From Pseudomonas lalkuanensis (GTDB lineage: Bacteria; Pseudomonadota; Gammaproteobacteria; Pseudomonadales; Pseudomonadaceae): a stretch of 64,000 nt of DNA. The notes below the pieces were generated by a model. It saw only the letters and a list, made by a program, of their open reading frames with translations. It searched no databases and was not told the origin of the DNA. The stretch covers positions 2,770,001 through 2,834,000 of the forward strand of contig NZ_CP043311.1 of NCBI RefSeq assembly GCF_008807375.1, in the 5' to 3' direction. This document shows positions 17,992 through 26,965 of this stretch, one piece after another. Each line of letters begins with the position of its first letter. Position 1 is the stretch's first letter. Made by a program: the position numbers and the translations under genes.

Positions 17992-18453
17992 ATGCACAAC
18001 CCAGACGATCGTGAAGACATCATCCGCACCCTCAATACGCTGATCGAGACCTGCAAGGACGGCGAAGCCGACTTCAAGGCCTGTGCCGCGGACGTCCAGC
18101 GGCCGGACCTGCAGGAATGGTTCACGACCCGTTCACAGGAGTGCGGCAACGCAGCCACCGAATTGCAGCGTTCAGTGGTGGAACTCGGCGGCAAGCCGGG
18201 GCACAGCGCCAGCGTCAGCGGCGAACTCCATCGCCGCTGGGTCGACCTTAAAACGCTGGTTTCCGGCAAGGACGAGCAGCGCATCCTGGAAGAGGCCGAG
18301 CGCGACGAAACCCTGGCAGAAAAGCATTACGCCGAGGCCCTGCATCAGCCGTTGCCAGCCGAGATCCGCTCCATGGTCCAGCGCCAGTACGAAGGCGTCC
18401 TGCGTAATCACCAGGAGATCCGGGCCATGCGCAACACCGTGCGCACCGGCTGA
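17992..18453 (+). CDS. PA2169-family four-helix-bundle protein (DUF2383)
   Basis: A 153-residue soluble all-helical protein. It begins MHNPDDREDIIRTLNTLIET and keeps the family pattern of four helices with repeated acidic/His positions (CKDGEADFKACAADV, ERDETLAEKHYAEAL, RQYEGVLRNHQEIRAMRN). The fold is ferritin-like and members are often stress induced; no enzymatic role is established. GGGAG lies before the chosen ATG. It stands alone after the export operon. Confidence 0.8.
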   Translation: MHNPDDREDIIRTLNTLIETCKDGEADFKACAADVQRPDLQEWFTTRSQECGNAATELQRSVVELGGKPGHSASVSGELHRRWVDLKTLVSGKDEQRILEEAERDETLAEKHYAEALHQPLPAEIRSMVQRQYEGVLRNHQEIRAMRNTVRTG

Positions 18454-18590
18454 CGACAGTACCGGCTGGCTGATCTCCAGCATCGGTGTGGCTCATGCGG
18501 GCCACGCCGAGCCGGTTGGCAGAAAGCCTGAATCATTGCCAACACCAGCGTGTCGACCATAACGGGAACGACAACGTGAGGAGGTTGCTC

Positions 18591-18764
18591 ATGAGCGATC
18601 CTGTCGATGGCTGGGTGCCTGCCAAGCGTTTTGGCGTGAGGGTCGTGACATCACTGGCGGCGCGCCGCCGCAACAGGTTCGAGCGCAGAAGCGCCGCGCC
18701 TCGCCAGCTGCACATTGGCTGGATGCGCGCGAGCGCGACGCAACCCGATGAGAAGGGCCCCTGA
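18591..18764 (+). CDS. Possible small basic protein (57 aa)
   Basis: A strong GAGGAGG ribosome site precedes ATG by 6 bases. The frame encodes a 57-residue Arg-rich peptide (MSDPVDGWVPAKRFGVRVVT, then a basic stretch LAARRRNRFERRSAAPRQL). No similarity is recognised and the basic composition could be a by-product of GC-rich DNA. Reported because of the ribosome site only. Confidence 0.25.
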   Translation: MSDPVDGWVPAKRFGVRVVTSLAARRRNRFERRSAAPRQLHIGWMRASATQPDEKGP

Positions 18765-18910
18765 TCAAGACTTTGCCGGCAAACAGGGGAGGCCGACGCC
18801 AATCAGGGCTCCGCCTTCACTCCGATCATCCTTTCGGGTTCGCCGGGTTACGCGAAGCCCAACGTGCAGCCTGACCCGAATCGGCCCTCGACCTCCCATC
18901 GCTTATCCAT

Positions 18911-18934
18911 TTCCCACCCCATTGGGGGTGGGAA
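18911..18934. promoter_or_regulatory. Perfect 10-bp inverted repeat upstream of MBL-like gene
   Basis: TTCCCACCCC and GGGGTGGGAA are separated by ATTG, 52 bases before the next start. No T tract follows, so an operator or leader hairpin is as likely as a terminator. The rest of 18765-18985 shows nothing recognisable. Confidence 0.4.
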
Positions 18935-18985
18935 AAGACGTTCGCTTCCTGAATAGGCTGTCAGTGCCCAAGGCTCCGTCGAGTC

Positions 18986-19873
18986 ATGGGTCTGTTCAGA
19001 GGGGTGAGTGTTGTGAACCGCAGTCTTTCCACGTTAACCGGCAGAAGCCGCAAGCTCGATGGTGGTGCTGTGTTCGGCAGTATGCCGCGGCGCGCCTGGG
19101 TCGAGTGGATGAGCCCGGACTACGACAATCAGGTCGAAATGGCCAGTCGTGCGCTGCTGGTGCAGCAGGAAGGCCTGAACATCCTGGTCATGGCCGGGAC
19201 CGATGCGCTCCTGGCGCCGCCGCCGCGCACCTGTCGTTGCCAGCCTCAGGCACAGGGCCTGCTGGACAGCCTCGCTCGTCATGGCCTGGGCGAGGGGCAG
19301 ATCCATGCCGTGGTTCTGACCCACTTGCACGCGGTGCTCCCGCACGATGTGGAAGAGGCGGTGCGCGAGGGCAATGCCCCCAGGCTGCTGTTTCCGGTGG
19401 CGCGCTACCTGACCGGGCGGCGCCACTGGCTGCGCGCCCGGCATCCGCATCCCCGTGATCGCGCGCTGTTCGTGCCGCAGATCGTTCGCCAACTGGAGAG
19501 CAGCGGCCGCCTTAGGCTGCTGGACGAAACGAGCTGCGACCTGCTGGACGGCTGGCGCTTCCACGTCAGCGATGGCTACACGCCCGGCCAGTTGCTGCCG
19601 GAGATCGACATGCCCGGTGGCCCCATCGTCTTCGCCGGCGACCTGGTGCCGGCGGTGCACTGGCTCAGGCTCGACCTGACCACCGCCTTCGATCGCAATC
19701 CGGAATGCCTGATCGACGAAAAGGAGCGCCTGCTGGACCACCTGGTGGCCAATGGCGGGCGCCTGTTCCTGCCCCGCGACCCCGGGGTCGCGATGATCAA
19801 GGTCATGCGCGACCGGCAGTCGCGCTACCAACCCTTCGACCATCACGCCGACCTGCATCGGCTGGATAGTTGA
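18986..19873 (+). CDS. Metallo-beta-lactamase-fold protein with degenerate metal site
   Basis: A 295-residue protein. RKLDGGAVFGSMPRRAWVEW is the N-terminal hallmark of a family of MBL-fold hydrolases. The position of the zinc motif HxHxDH reads THLHAVLPHD (residues 112-121): the two first His remain, the Asp and third His are Val and Leu. Further ligands also look changed (GYTPGQ where GHTPGQ is usual), while AGDL is kept. Catalysis by a normal di-metal centre is doubtful. GTG codons near 19007 are alternative starts. It lies 68 bases before etfB on the same strand. Confidence 0.75.
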   Translation: MGLFRGVSVVNRSLSTLTGRSRKLDGGAVFGSMPRRAWVEWMSPDYDNQVEMASRALLVQQEGLNILVMAGTDALLAPPPRTCRCQPQAQGLLDSLARHGLGEGQIHAVVLTHLHAVLPHDVEEAVREGNAPRLLFPVARYLTGRRHWLRARHPHPRDRALFVPQIVRQLESSGRLRLLDETSCDLLDGWRFHVSDGYTPGQLLPEIDMPGGPIVFAGDLVPAVHWLRLDLTTAFDRNPECLIDEKERLLDHLVANGGRLFLPRDPGVAMIKVMRDRQSRYQPFDHHADLHRLDS

Positions 19874-19890
19874 TTACCCACTGAAAACCG

Positions 19891-19904
19891 CCCCTTTCGA
19901 GGGG
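19891..19904. promoter_or_regulatory. CCCCT-TTCG-AGGGG hairpin before etfB
   Basis: A 5-bp inverted repeat with a TTCG loop, 37 bases before the etfB start, between the MBL-like stop and etfB. It has the same C-run/G-run character as elements in front of other operons in the window. Confidence 0.35.
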
Positions 19905-19941
19905 AACGGGGACGCTACGTCCCGTGCAACAGGAGCCCTGG

Positions 19942-20691
19942 ATGAAAGTACTGGTCGCGGTAAAACGCGTGGTCGACTTCAACGTCAAGGTCCGCGTCAA
20001 GGCGGACAATTCCGGCGTCGACCTCGCCAACGTGAAAATGGCCTTGAACCCCTTCTGCGAGATTGCCGTGGAAGAGGCCGTGCGCCTGAAGGAACAAGGC
20101 ATCGCCACGGAAGTGGTGGTGGTGACCGTGGGTAGCAGTGGTGCCCAGGAGCAGTTGCGTACTGCCCTGGCCCTGGGCGCTGATCGCGGCATCCTGGTCG
20201 AGTCCTTGGATGAGCTGAACGCCCTGGCCGTCGCCAAGCTGCTGAAGGCTGTGGTCGACCAGGAGCAGCCGCAACTGCTCATCCTCGGCAAGCAAGCCAT
20301 CGATAGCGACAACAACCAGACCGGCCAGATGCTCGGCGCCCTGACCGGCTATGCCCAGGGCACCTTCGCCTCCAAGGTCGAGCTGGCGGGCGACAAGGTC
20401 AAGGTCACCCGTGAAATCGACGGCGGTCTGCAGACCGTTGCGCTGAACCTGCCGGCGATCGTCACCACCGACCTGCGCCTGAACGAGCCTCGCTACGCGT
20501 CGCTGCCGAACATCATGAAGGCCAAGAAGAAACCGCTGGACGTGGTCACCCCGGACGCCCTGGGTGTCGCCACCGTTTCCACCGTGAAGACCCTGAAAGT
20601 CGAAGCACCGGCCGCCCGCCAGGCCGGTATCAAGGTCAAGTCCGTGGCCGAGCTGGTCGAGAAACTGAAGAACGAAGCGAAGGTGATCTGA
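19942..20691 (+). CDS. etfB: Electron transfer flavoprotein beta subunit
   Basis: A 249-residue protein beginning [20 protein letters not shown], the canonical EtfB start. The adenine-nucleotide loop [12 protein letters not shown] (in [13 protein letters not shown]) and the recognition loop region [20 protein letters not shown], through which ETF docks to acyl-CoA dehydrogenases, are intact. With EtfA it accepts electrons from the several acyl-CoA dehydrogenases encoded to the right and passes them to ETF-ubiquinone oxidoreductase. AGGAG precedes the ATG, and etfA starts one base after its stop. Confidence 0.97.
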   Translation: MKVLVAVKRVVDFNVKVRVKADNSGVDLANVKMALNPFCEIAVEEAVRLKEQGIATEVVVVTVGSSGAQEQLRTALALGADRGILVESLDELNALAVAKLLKAVVDQEQPQLLILGKQAIDSDNNQTGQMLGALTGYAQGTFASKVELAGDKVKVTREIDGGLQTVALNLPAIVTTDLRLNEPRYASLPNIMKAKKKPLDVVTPDALGVATVSTVKTLKVEAPAARQAGIKVKSVAELVEKLKNEAKVI

Positions 20692-20692
20692 G

Positions 20693-21622
20693 ATGGCTGT
20701 CCTGGTAATCGCTGAACACTCCAATGCCGCGCTGGCGGCCGCCACCCTCAACACCGTGACCGCCGCGCAGCAGATCGGTGGCGAGGTAGTCATCCTGGTG
20801 GCGGGGCAGGGCGTGGGGGCCGTGGCCGAAGCCGCTGCCAAGATCGCGGGCGTGGCCAAGGTGCTGGTCGCTGACCATGCGGCCTACGCCTACCAGCTGC
20901 CTGAGAATATCGCGCCGCTGGTGGCCTCCGTCGCCCGCGACTTCAGTCACGTGCTGGCCCCGGCCACCACCAACGGCAAGAACTTCCTGCCGCGCGTGGC
21001 TGCGCTGCTGGACGTCGACCAGATCTCCGAGATCATCGCCGTGGAAAGCGCCGACACCTTCAAGCGTCCGATCTACGCCGGCAACGCCATCGCCACCGTG
21101 CAGTCCTCGGCTGCCGTTAAGGTGATCACCGTGCGCACCACCGGTTTCGACGCCGCTGCCGCTGAAGGCGGTTCCGCTGCCGTGGAGACCGTGGGCACCG
21201 TATCCGACGCCGGCACCTCCGCCTTCGTGGGCGAAGCGCTGGCCAAGTCCGACCGTCCGGAACTGACCGCAGCCAAGATCGTCGTCTCCGGCGGCCGTGG
21301 CATGCAGAACGGCGACAACTTCAAGCACCTGTACGCCCTGGCCGACAAGCTGGGCGCGGCTGTCGGCGCGTCCCGTGCCGCGGTCGACGCCGGCTTCGTG
21401 CCGAACGACATGCAGGTCGGCCAGACCGGCAAGATCGTCGCCCCGCAGCTGTACATCGCCGTGGGCATCTCCGGTGCCATCCAGCACCTGGCCGGCATGA
21501 AGGACTCCAAGGTCATCGTCGCGATCAACAAGGACGAAGAGGCGCCGATCTTCCAGGTGGCGGATTACGGCCTGGTGGCTGACCTGTTCGAGGCGGTGCC
21601 GGAAATCGAACGCCTGCTCTGA
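20693..21622 (+). CDS. etfA: Electron transfer flavoprotein alpha subunit
   Basis: A 309-residue FAD-binding EtfA. The N-terminal domain starts [20 protein letters not shown]. The C-terminal FAD signature is complete: [55 protein letters not shown] and [20 protein letters not shown]. It is cotranscribed with etfB (TGAGATGG junction) and followed by a strong intrinsic terminator. Confidence 0.97.
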   Translation: MAVLVIAEHSNAALAAATLNTVTAAQQIGGEVVILVAGQGVGAVAEAAAKIAGVAKVLVADHAAYAYQLPENIAPLVASVARDFSHVLAPATTNGKNFLPRVAALLDVDQISEIIAVESADTFKRPIYAGNAIATVQSSAAVKVITVRTTGFDAAAAEGGSAAVETVGTVSDAGTSAFVGEALAKSDRPELTAAKIVVSGGRGMQNGDNFKHLYALADKLGAAVGASRAAVDAGFVPNDMQVGQTGKIVAPQLYIAVGISGAIQHLAGMKDSKVIVAINKDEEAPIFQVADYGLVADLFEAVPEIERLL

Positions 21623-21640
21623 GACTTACCAGCAACGAAA

Positions 21641-21668
21641 AAGCCCGCTCTCCGAGCGGGCTTTCTGT
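21641..21668 (+). terminator. Intrinsic terminator after etfBA
   Basis: Perfect 10-bp stem AAGCCCGCTC/GAGCGGGCTT with a TCC loop, preceded by A-rich and followed by TCTGTT sequence. Because of the flanking A and T runs it may work in both directions, which suits the converging MFS gene. Confidence 0.85.
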
Positions 21669-21737
21669 TGCTGAGGAGTGCCTGGGCGCGACGCGATCAG
21701 GCCGGGTCGCAGCAGCCTGGTCCTGGCGCTCCAGCGA

Positions 21738-23072
21738 TCATTGCGATCCGTGATGGCGCTCCCGCAGGCGGTCGGCGGGAATGCCGATCAACAGCAGTAG
21801 CGCGCCGATTACCAGCATGGCGGCCATCAGGTCGAAGGCAAGGTAGAGGTCGCCGGTAGCGGTCTTGATGGCGCCGACCATGGCCTGACTGATGATCCCG
21901 GCAATGCCTCCAATGCTGCTGATGATGGCAATGCCCCCAGCCGCGCCGGCAGGGCTGAGCAGCGCGGGTGGGATGGTCCAGAACAGCGGGACTGCCGATA
22001 GAGCCGCCGCCGCGCCGAGGGTCAGCAACCCCAGCGAGAGGAGGGCATGGCCCTGGACGAAGCCAAGCATCACGAAGCAGGTAGCCGCCAGAAGCATGGT
22101 CACACCCAAGTGCCAGCGACGCTCCATGTGACGGTCCGAACTACGCCCGACCAGGTACATGCCGCAAAGGCCGCCGATGAACGGCAGGCTATTGACCAGC
22201 CCTATGACCTGGAGGTCTTCCAGGCCGAAGCTGCGGATAAGCGTCGGCATCCAGTAGGACACGGTATTGAAGCCGCTGTAGATGCAGAAGAACACCAATC
22301 CCGCGATGTACAGCCGTGGGTCGCGCAGTACGCCACCGAAGTGGCTATGCGCGATGCTTGGCTTTTCGCTGGCCAAGGCGGCGAGGATCTGCCGTTTCTG
22401 CGAATCGCTCAGCCATCTCGCCTGTTCCGGCCGATCGGTCAGCCAGAACCAGCCGAACAGGCCCAGGGCCACAGCGGGTATGCCGGTGAGGATAAACAAC
22501 ATCTGCCAGTCGTGCAGGCCGGCCCAGCCGTGCAAGTGAGCCATGATGGTGCCGGACAGTGGACCACAGATGATGCCGGCGACCATGCCGGCCATGATGA
22601 AGGCAGCAGTGATGCGCCCGCGCATGGCGGCCGGGAACCAGTAGGTGAGATAGAGAATCACGCCCGGGAAGAACCCCGCTTCGGCCACACCCAGGAGAAA
22701 ACGCGCGACGATCAACTGGTTGGCGGTGGTGACGAAGGCGGTGCCGATGGTTACCAGCCCCCAGAGCACCATGATCCGCGTCAGCGTGGCGCGGGCACCG
22801 ATCCGTTGCAGGTAGAGGTTGCTGGGCACCTCGAAGAGGATGTAGCCGAGGTAGAAAATCCCGGCGCCGAGGCCATAGGCGGCATCGGTCAGGGCGATGT
22901 CATCGGCCATGCGCAACTTGGCGAACGACAGGTTCAGCCGGTCGATGGCGTTGATCATGTAGGCGAGCATCAGGAAGGGCATCAGTCGCCAGATGACCTT
23001 GCTGTAGAGACCTTTGAGTTCAAGTGGAGAGGCAGTGGGTGAGGCTGGAAAGGACTGGATGGCATCGCTCAT
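21738..23072 (-). CDS. MFS transporter, anion:cation symporter (ACS) type
   Basis: A 444-residue protein with 12 TM segments. The helix 1/2 region MLAYMINAIDRLNLSFAKL and the loop YILFEVPSNLYLQRIGAR are characteristic of the ACS family, which imports organic acids such as tartrate, phthalate and hydroxyphenylacetate. The start was set at MSDAIQ because AGGAG lies 6 bases upstream and the longer frame adds non-conserved residues. The 200-base leader holds a TTCATT/AATGAA inverted repeat, a 14-bp palindrome and a 13-G run. It is probably the uptake system for a carboxylate used by the adjacent island. Confidence 0.88.
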   Translation of the reverse strand: MSDAIQSFPASPTASPLELKGLYSKVIWRLMPFLMLAYMINAIDRLNLSFAKLRMADDIALTDAAYGLGAGIFYLGYILFEVPSNLYLQRIGARATLTRIMVLWGLVTIGTAFVTTANQLIVARFLLGVAEAGFFPGVILYLTYWFPAAMRGRITAAFIMAGMVAGIICGPLSGTIMAHLHGWAGLHDWQMLFILTGIPAVALGLFGWFWLTDRPEQARWLSDSQKRQILAALASEKPSIAHSHFGGVLRDPRLYIAGLVFFCIYSGFNTVSYWMPTLIRSFGLEDLQVIGLVNSLPFIGGLCGMYLVGRSSDRHMERRWHLGVTMLLAATCFVMLGFVQGHALLSLGLLTLGAAAALSAVPLFWTIPPALLSPAGAAGGIAIISSIGGIAGIISQAMVGAIKTATGDLYLAFDLMAAMLVIGALLLLIGIPADRLRERHHGSQ

Positions 23073-23186
23073 GAAGCGCTCCTGCACGGTCGCCTGATTG
23101 TTGTTGTGATAAGGCCACGCAGGCCGTTCGGGCGAGTATAGGGGGAGGCTCCCGGCTGGATGTTCCGTGTTCCCGGTACGGGTCAA

Positions 23187-23205
23187 TTCATTGAATTCAA
23201 ATGAA
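23187..23205. promoter_or_regulatory. Candidate operator TTCATT-GAATTCA-AATGAA
   Basis: Arms TTCATT and AATGAA enclose GAATTCA, 115 bases upstream of the MFS start. It is AT-rich within GC-rich DNA. A closely related sequence (15 of 17 positions) occurs at 38640-38656 before the luxE-like gene. Confidence 0.4.
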
Positions 23206-23230
23206 AAATAGCTGAGGTGGAGTGTCCCGG

Positions 23231-23268
23231 GGAAAGGCCTTTCCGGTTTCGGGGCGGGGGGGGGGGGG
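23231..23268. promoter_or_regulatory. 14-bp palindrome and 13-G tract in the MFS leader
   Basis: GGAAAGGCCTTTCC (23231-23244) is a perfect palindrome. It is followed by an uninterrupted run of 13 G (23256-23268), 4 bases beyond the DUF2889 stop and about 185 bases upstream of the MFS start. Confidence 0.5.
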
Positions 23269-23272
23269 CGCC

Positions 23273-23854
23273 CTAATCGTCCTTGGACGACACAGCGTGG
23301 TCGCTGCCTTGCCGACGGTCTTCCGGCCAGATGAGCTGGATGGCTTCACCATCGAGCCGATAGGTATGGCAACTGTCGACCAGTGCGGGGCGGGGCAGGG
23401 GTTGGCCACCGGCCAGCCGCTGACGCAGGTGGTTGTGCTTTCGCATCAGTGCGAAGCGCGCCTGGTAGGCGGTGGTGGCCATAGGGCCAAGGAGTTCGGT
23501 CAGGTGAGTGCAGCCGCGTATGCCGCCCACCCTGGCTTTCACCTTCGGCAGAAAGCCAGGGGCGATCTTTAACCCTTCCAGGGCGCCATAAGCGGACTCG
23601 ATCTCCTGGCAGTAGGGCGTGGGACCGGCGTGGGTCCGTGCCAGCACATGCTGGATCACCAGATCTCGATCCAGAGTCATGGTCATATGCATGTGGTGGA
23701 TATCGCCGCCGGCGGCAGCGACCCGGAACAGCAAGTCGGTGTCCACCGGGGTGATGTCACGCATCTCGCCCTCCACGTCCAGCAGGCCGTCTTCCCGCAG
23801 GTAGGCGGTGCAGGTGACGTGGCGGGTATGGAGAAGCGTGCGTGGCTGGCTCAT
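23273..23854 (-). CDS. DUF2889 family protein
   Basis: A 193-residue protein. It has the family pattern: RHVTCTAYLREDGLLDVEGEMRD near the N-terminus, a central HHMHMTMTLDRDLVI block, and the C-terminal CTHLTELLGPMATTAYQA motif with Cys and His that are invariant in DUF2889. Its function is not established, but it commonly accompanies aromatic and lipid catabolic genes. It is downstream of the LAL regulator gene (88-base gap) on the same strand and upstream of the MFS gene, so all three may be read leftward. Confidence 0.8.
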   Translation of the reverse strand: MSQPRTLLHTRHVTCTAYLREDGLLDVEGEMRDITPVDTDLLFRVAAAGGDIHHMHMTMTLDRDLVIQHVLARTHAGPTPYCQEIESAYGALEGLKIAPGFLPKVKARVGGIRGCTHLTELLGPMATTAYQARFALMRKHNHLRQRLAGGQPLPRPALVDSCHTYRLDGEAIQLIWPEDRRQGSDHAVSSKDD

Positions 23855-23912
23855 GGCAGGTGTCCCGTGCTGCGTGTCCTGACTCGCAGGTTACGGCAAG
23901 AACCGCCAGGTG

Positions 23913-23940
23913 GCCGCCTCCCAGATCGGGAGGGGGCGGC
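23913..23940 (-). terminator. GC-rich hairpin after the first LAL regulator gene
   Basis: GCCGCCTCCC AGATC followed by GGGAGGGGGCGGC forms an imperfect GC-only stem immediately beyond the regulator stop. There is no T tract, so factor-independent termination is uncertain. Confidence 0.35.
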
Positions 23941-23941
23941 T

Positions 23942-26644
23942 TCAGTCGATCAGCTTGTGGTTGCGTGCCCAGACCATCGCGTCATATCGGCTGGAAACTC
24001 CCAGCTTGGCGAAGATATTGCGCAGGTTCCATTTCACCGTTTCCAAGGTGATGTCCAGTGTATGGGCGATGCGTTTACTGGACATGGCCTGGGCAACCAG
24101 GGCGAGGATTTCCAGTTCCCGTGGTGTCAACACCGGCTGCTGTTCGGGCACTGACATGCGTCGTGGACGGGGCGTCGTGGCATTCGCCGAGAAGGGGTCG
24201 GTGAGTTTGCCGAGCAGTTCCTCCACATATTCGCGGAGGGGAGGGGGAAGATCCGCTTTCCGGGACAGCCCAACCAACAGTCTCTCGGTCATGGCGCCTT
24301 CGTCCAGCAGAGTGCGGACCAGGCCGAATCGCCGTGCGGTCTCGAGGGTCCGCGTGAGGATCTCGAGGGACTCGTCGTGGCGTTTCAGGTCTTCCAGGGC
24401 ATCGGCGGACAGCAGGTCGGCGAGTATCCCCAGGCGCCCACGGTTGAAACGCGCGGCAAAGTCATGGACCTCCTGCAGCGCCTTCAAGGTGAGCTCCGAG
24501 TCTTCGCTACGCAACATCCGCGCGCGGGCCAGCGCGGCCAGCGCCGGCAGCTCGGCGCGTGCACCTTGTACCGTGCTGTGGCGCTGCGCCAACTCCTCGA
24601 GCGTCACCAGCAGTTCGCTGGCAAGACTGCGGTTGCCCTTGAGCAGTTGTACGCGGAGTTGTTCGGCAAGCAGGTGGGCCACCGGCCGGATCTGACCCAA
24701 GCAACGCAAATGGGCGATCTGCTGTTGCAGGAATGCCAATGCGGCATCCGGGCCTTTCTGCAGCAGGTCAAGCCGGGCGCGGCTCATGTTGGTCCGCACG
24801 ATCACGTCCGGAACCGACGAATGCAGCAGGCCGAAACGGTTGGCGATCAGCTCGCGGGCGTCGTCGATGCGGTCCAGTTCGTAGAATGCATCCGAGAGGA
24901 GGCTGGCACACAGGTTGGCGCAGATGGATCGGTGGCCGTGCTCGCGGGTGGAGCGTTCGAGCAGTTCCGAGCCCAGCCGCTCGGCTTCACGCACGTCACC
25001 GGCGAGCATATGGGCCGTCACCCCGGCCGACTCCGCCACCATTGCCATGTCGTTGCCACGGTCTTCGAGTGGGATCGGATGAATGTCGAACAGGCGTCGG
25101 GCATCGGCGTAGCGACCGGCCATGGAGTAGGTCACTGTCAGTGTGGCCAGCAGCATGTAGCGCAGGAACGGGTTCTCCATCGGCGCGTCGCGAACCGGCT
25201 CCAGCAACTGTACGGCGCGATCGGAGTCGTCGTCCTGTACGGCGATGGCTGCACGCACGAGCAACACGCCGTTGGCCAGCTCGGGATGGGTCTGTATGTC
25301 GCTGTCCTTCAAGTGGTTCAGCCAGGCTTTCGCCCGTCCTGGCTGGGACGTGAGCGAGACGGTGAGGCACGCAAGAAACAGGAGGCGCTGATGACGGAAC
25401 AGTTCGTCTTCCGGCAGGCGCTCAAGCAGGCGCAAGGTGGGCGCCAGGTAGTCGAGGCTCCAGGTGGCAGGGGCGGACTGTTCGATCACCTGGGTAGCGA
25501 AGTCGATGTCGTTGCCCCGACTGGCATGGCGCACGGCCTCGGTCAGGTAGTTGTGCGCTGCGAACCAGCGCGCGCCCTTGCGGTGCAGTTCCTGCACCTG
25601 TTCGCTGCCGCGGCGTTCGAGCCGCGTCGTGAGGAACTCGCCGAACAGCGGATGGAAACGATACCAGGCCAGACGGTCGTCGGTGTCGACCCGATAGATC
25701 AGCAGGTTTTCGTCTTCCATGCGCTTTATCAGTTCGTCGGCCTGGGCATTGCCAGTCACGGCAGTGGCCATGGAGGCGCTGAAGCGGCGAAAGATCGACA
25801 AGGCTTCAGTGAACTCCACCATTTCCGTCGGTAAATGGGCCACCACTTCTTCGCTCAGGTACGTCTGCAGGTCACTGGAACGCCAGACCAGGTCATGCAG
25901 GATTGCACGGGTGTCGGGGCGGTTCTTCAGCATGATGACGATCAGTTGCAGGCAGGAAGGCCAACCACTGGTCAACTCGTGGATCAGGCCCAGATCATCA
26001 GCGTTGATCTTTCCGGCGCCGAGGTTTTCCTCGACGAACATGCGCGTCTCGGCCAGGTCGAAGGGCAGGTCGACGCTCTCGATCTCGGCGACCTGGTCCA
26101 TCACCCGCAGCCGCGTCAGGCTCAGCGGCGGAGTGACCCGCGAGGCGAGCACCAGGTGCAGGTTGTCGGAGCCGTGGTCGAGCAGCTTCTGGATCAGCTT
26201 GTGGGCCAGGGGAACTTCCACGTAGTGGTAGTCGTCGAGGATCAGGTAAAGCTCCTTGGTGAGCTTCGCTCCGGCGTCGACGATGGCGGCGACGGTGGCG
26301 TCCATGACATTGACAGCGCTCTCGTCCCGCAACAGGTCGACGCCGACGTCGATGCCCAGGCGCCGGAGTCCCTCCAGCAGCGCGATGCAGAAGGACGCAT
26401 AGCCCTTGTCGTCTGCCGTCAGCGATACCCAGGCAACTTCCGCGCCCGCCTTCAGCCGCGCTTGGCGCCATTGGGCCAGCAGGGTGGTCTTGCCGTAGCC
26501 CGCTGCGCCGGTGATGAGCGCGAGGCGACAGTGATGCATTCGGTCCAGTTGTGCCAGCAGATTGGTGCGGGGCACATGCCGGGTACCGATGCGGGGTGGC
26601 GAAAACTTGGTCGAAACCAAGTGTTTGGCGCGATTTGTTGTCAA
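23942..26644 (-). CDS. LuxR-family LAL (MalT-type) ATP-dependent activator, copy 1
   Basis: A 900-residue regulator. After STKFSPPR it has a Walker A loop GAAGYGKT (about 46-53) in a STAND-type NTPase, a Walker B LYLILDDYHY (about 140), a long helical/TPR-like sensor region, and a C-terminal LuxR helix-turn-helix (LTPRELEILALVAQAMSSKR, TVKWNLRNIFAKLGVSSRYD). This is the MalT/AlkS architecture, in which an inducer and ATP drive multimerisation and activation. Only TTG start codons are available at the N-terminus (26644, or 26620), so the exact start is uncertain. It diverges from the SDR gene. It is similar throughout to the regulator at 50881-53592. Confidence 0.92.
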   Translation of the reverse strand: MTTNRAKHLVSTKFSPPRIGTRHVPRTNLLAQLDRMHHCRLALITGAAGYGKTTLLAQWRQARLKAGAEVAWVSLTADDKGYASFCIALLEGLRRLGIDVGVDLLRDESAVNVMDATVAAIVDAGAKLTKELYLILDDYHYVEVPLAHKLIQKLLDHGSDNLHLVLASRVTPPLSLTRLRVMDQVAEIESVDLPFDLAETRMFVEENLGAGKINADDLGLIHELTSGWPSCLQLIVIMLKNRPDTRAILHDLVWRSSDLQTYLSEEVVAHLPTEMVEFTEALSIFRRFSASMATAVTGNAQADELIKRMEDENLLIYRVDTDDRLAWYRFHPLFGEFLTTRLERRGSEQVQELHRKGARWFAAHNYLTEAVRHASRGNDIDFATQVIEQSAPATWSLDYLAPTLRLLERLPEDELFRHQRLLFLACLTVSLTSQPGRAKAWLNHLKDSDIQTHPELANGVLLVRAAIAVQDDDSDRAVQLLEPVRDAPMENPFLRYMLLATLTVTYSMAGRYADARRLFDIHPIPLEDRGNDMAMVAESAGVTAHMLAGDVREAERLGSELLERSTREHGHRSICANLCASLLSDAFYELDRIDDARELIANRFGLLHSSVPDVIVRTNMSRARLDLLQKGPDAALAFLQQQIAHLRCLGQIRPVAHLLAEQLRVQLLKGNRSLASELLVTLEELAQRHSTVQGARAELPALAALARARMLRSEDSELTLKALQEVHDFAARFNRGRLGILADLLSADALEDLKRHDESLEILTRTLETARRFGLVRTLLDEGAMTERLLVGLSRKADLPPPLREYVEELLGKLTDPFSANATTPRPRRMSVPEQQPVLTPRELEILALVAQAMSSKRIAHTLDITLETVKWNLRNIFAKLGVSSRYDAMVWARNHKLID

Positions 26645-26965
26645 CTTCTTATCCCCAGACTTCAGGCCTTTAGAAGGATGGCATGGAAAGAGTCTCGACC
26701 CCGATTCGCCAATTCTGCGAATGCGCTCCAGAACTTTCCACTCCCCAACTACTGGCGTGGTCGGCGACGCTAGCTAACCGACCGAACCTCGTCAAGAAGG
26801 TACTGTCGTACCCATTTTCACCTTCATTCCGTCATCGGGTGCGGTATCCGATGAAACGATGCCCTATCGGGCCCTGTTCCCCCGCCTGAAAGGGAGGGAC
26901 GAGCGACTTGGCTTCTTTCCTAAGATTGGGTCGTATCTTCACTGAACGACAACCAAGGAATCATC
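26645..26965. promoter_or_regulatory. Divergent promoter region between LAL regulator 1 and SDR
   Basis: A 320-base stretch without genes. It holds an inverted repeat CATCGG/CCGATG (26833-26853) and a C-run/G-run element at 26879-26898 (CCCCCGCCTGAAAGGGAGGG) located 68 bases before the SDR start. Promoters for both directions must lie here; clear -35/-10 boxes were not identified. Confidence 0.5.
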
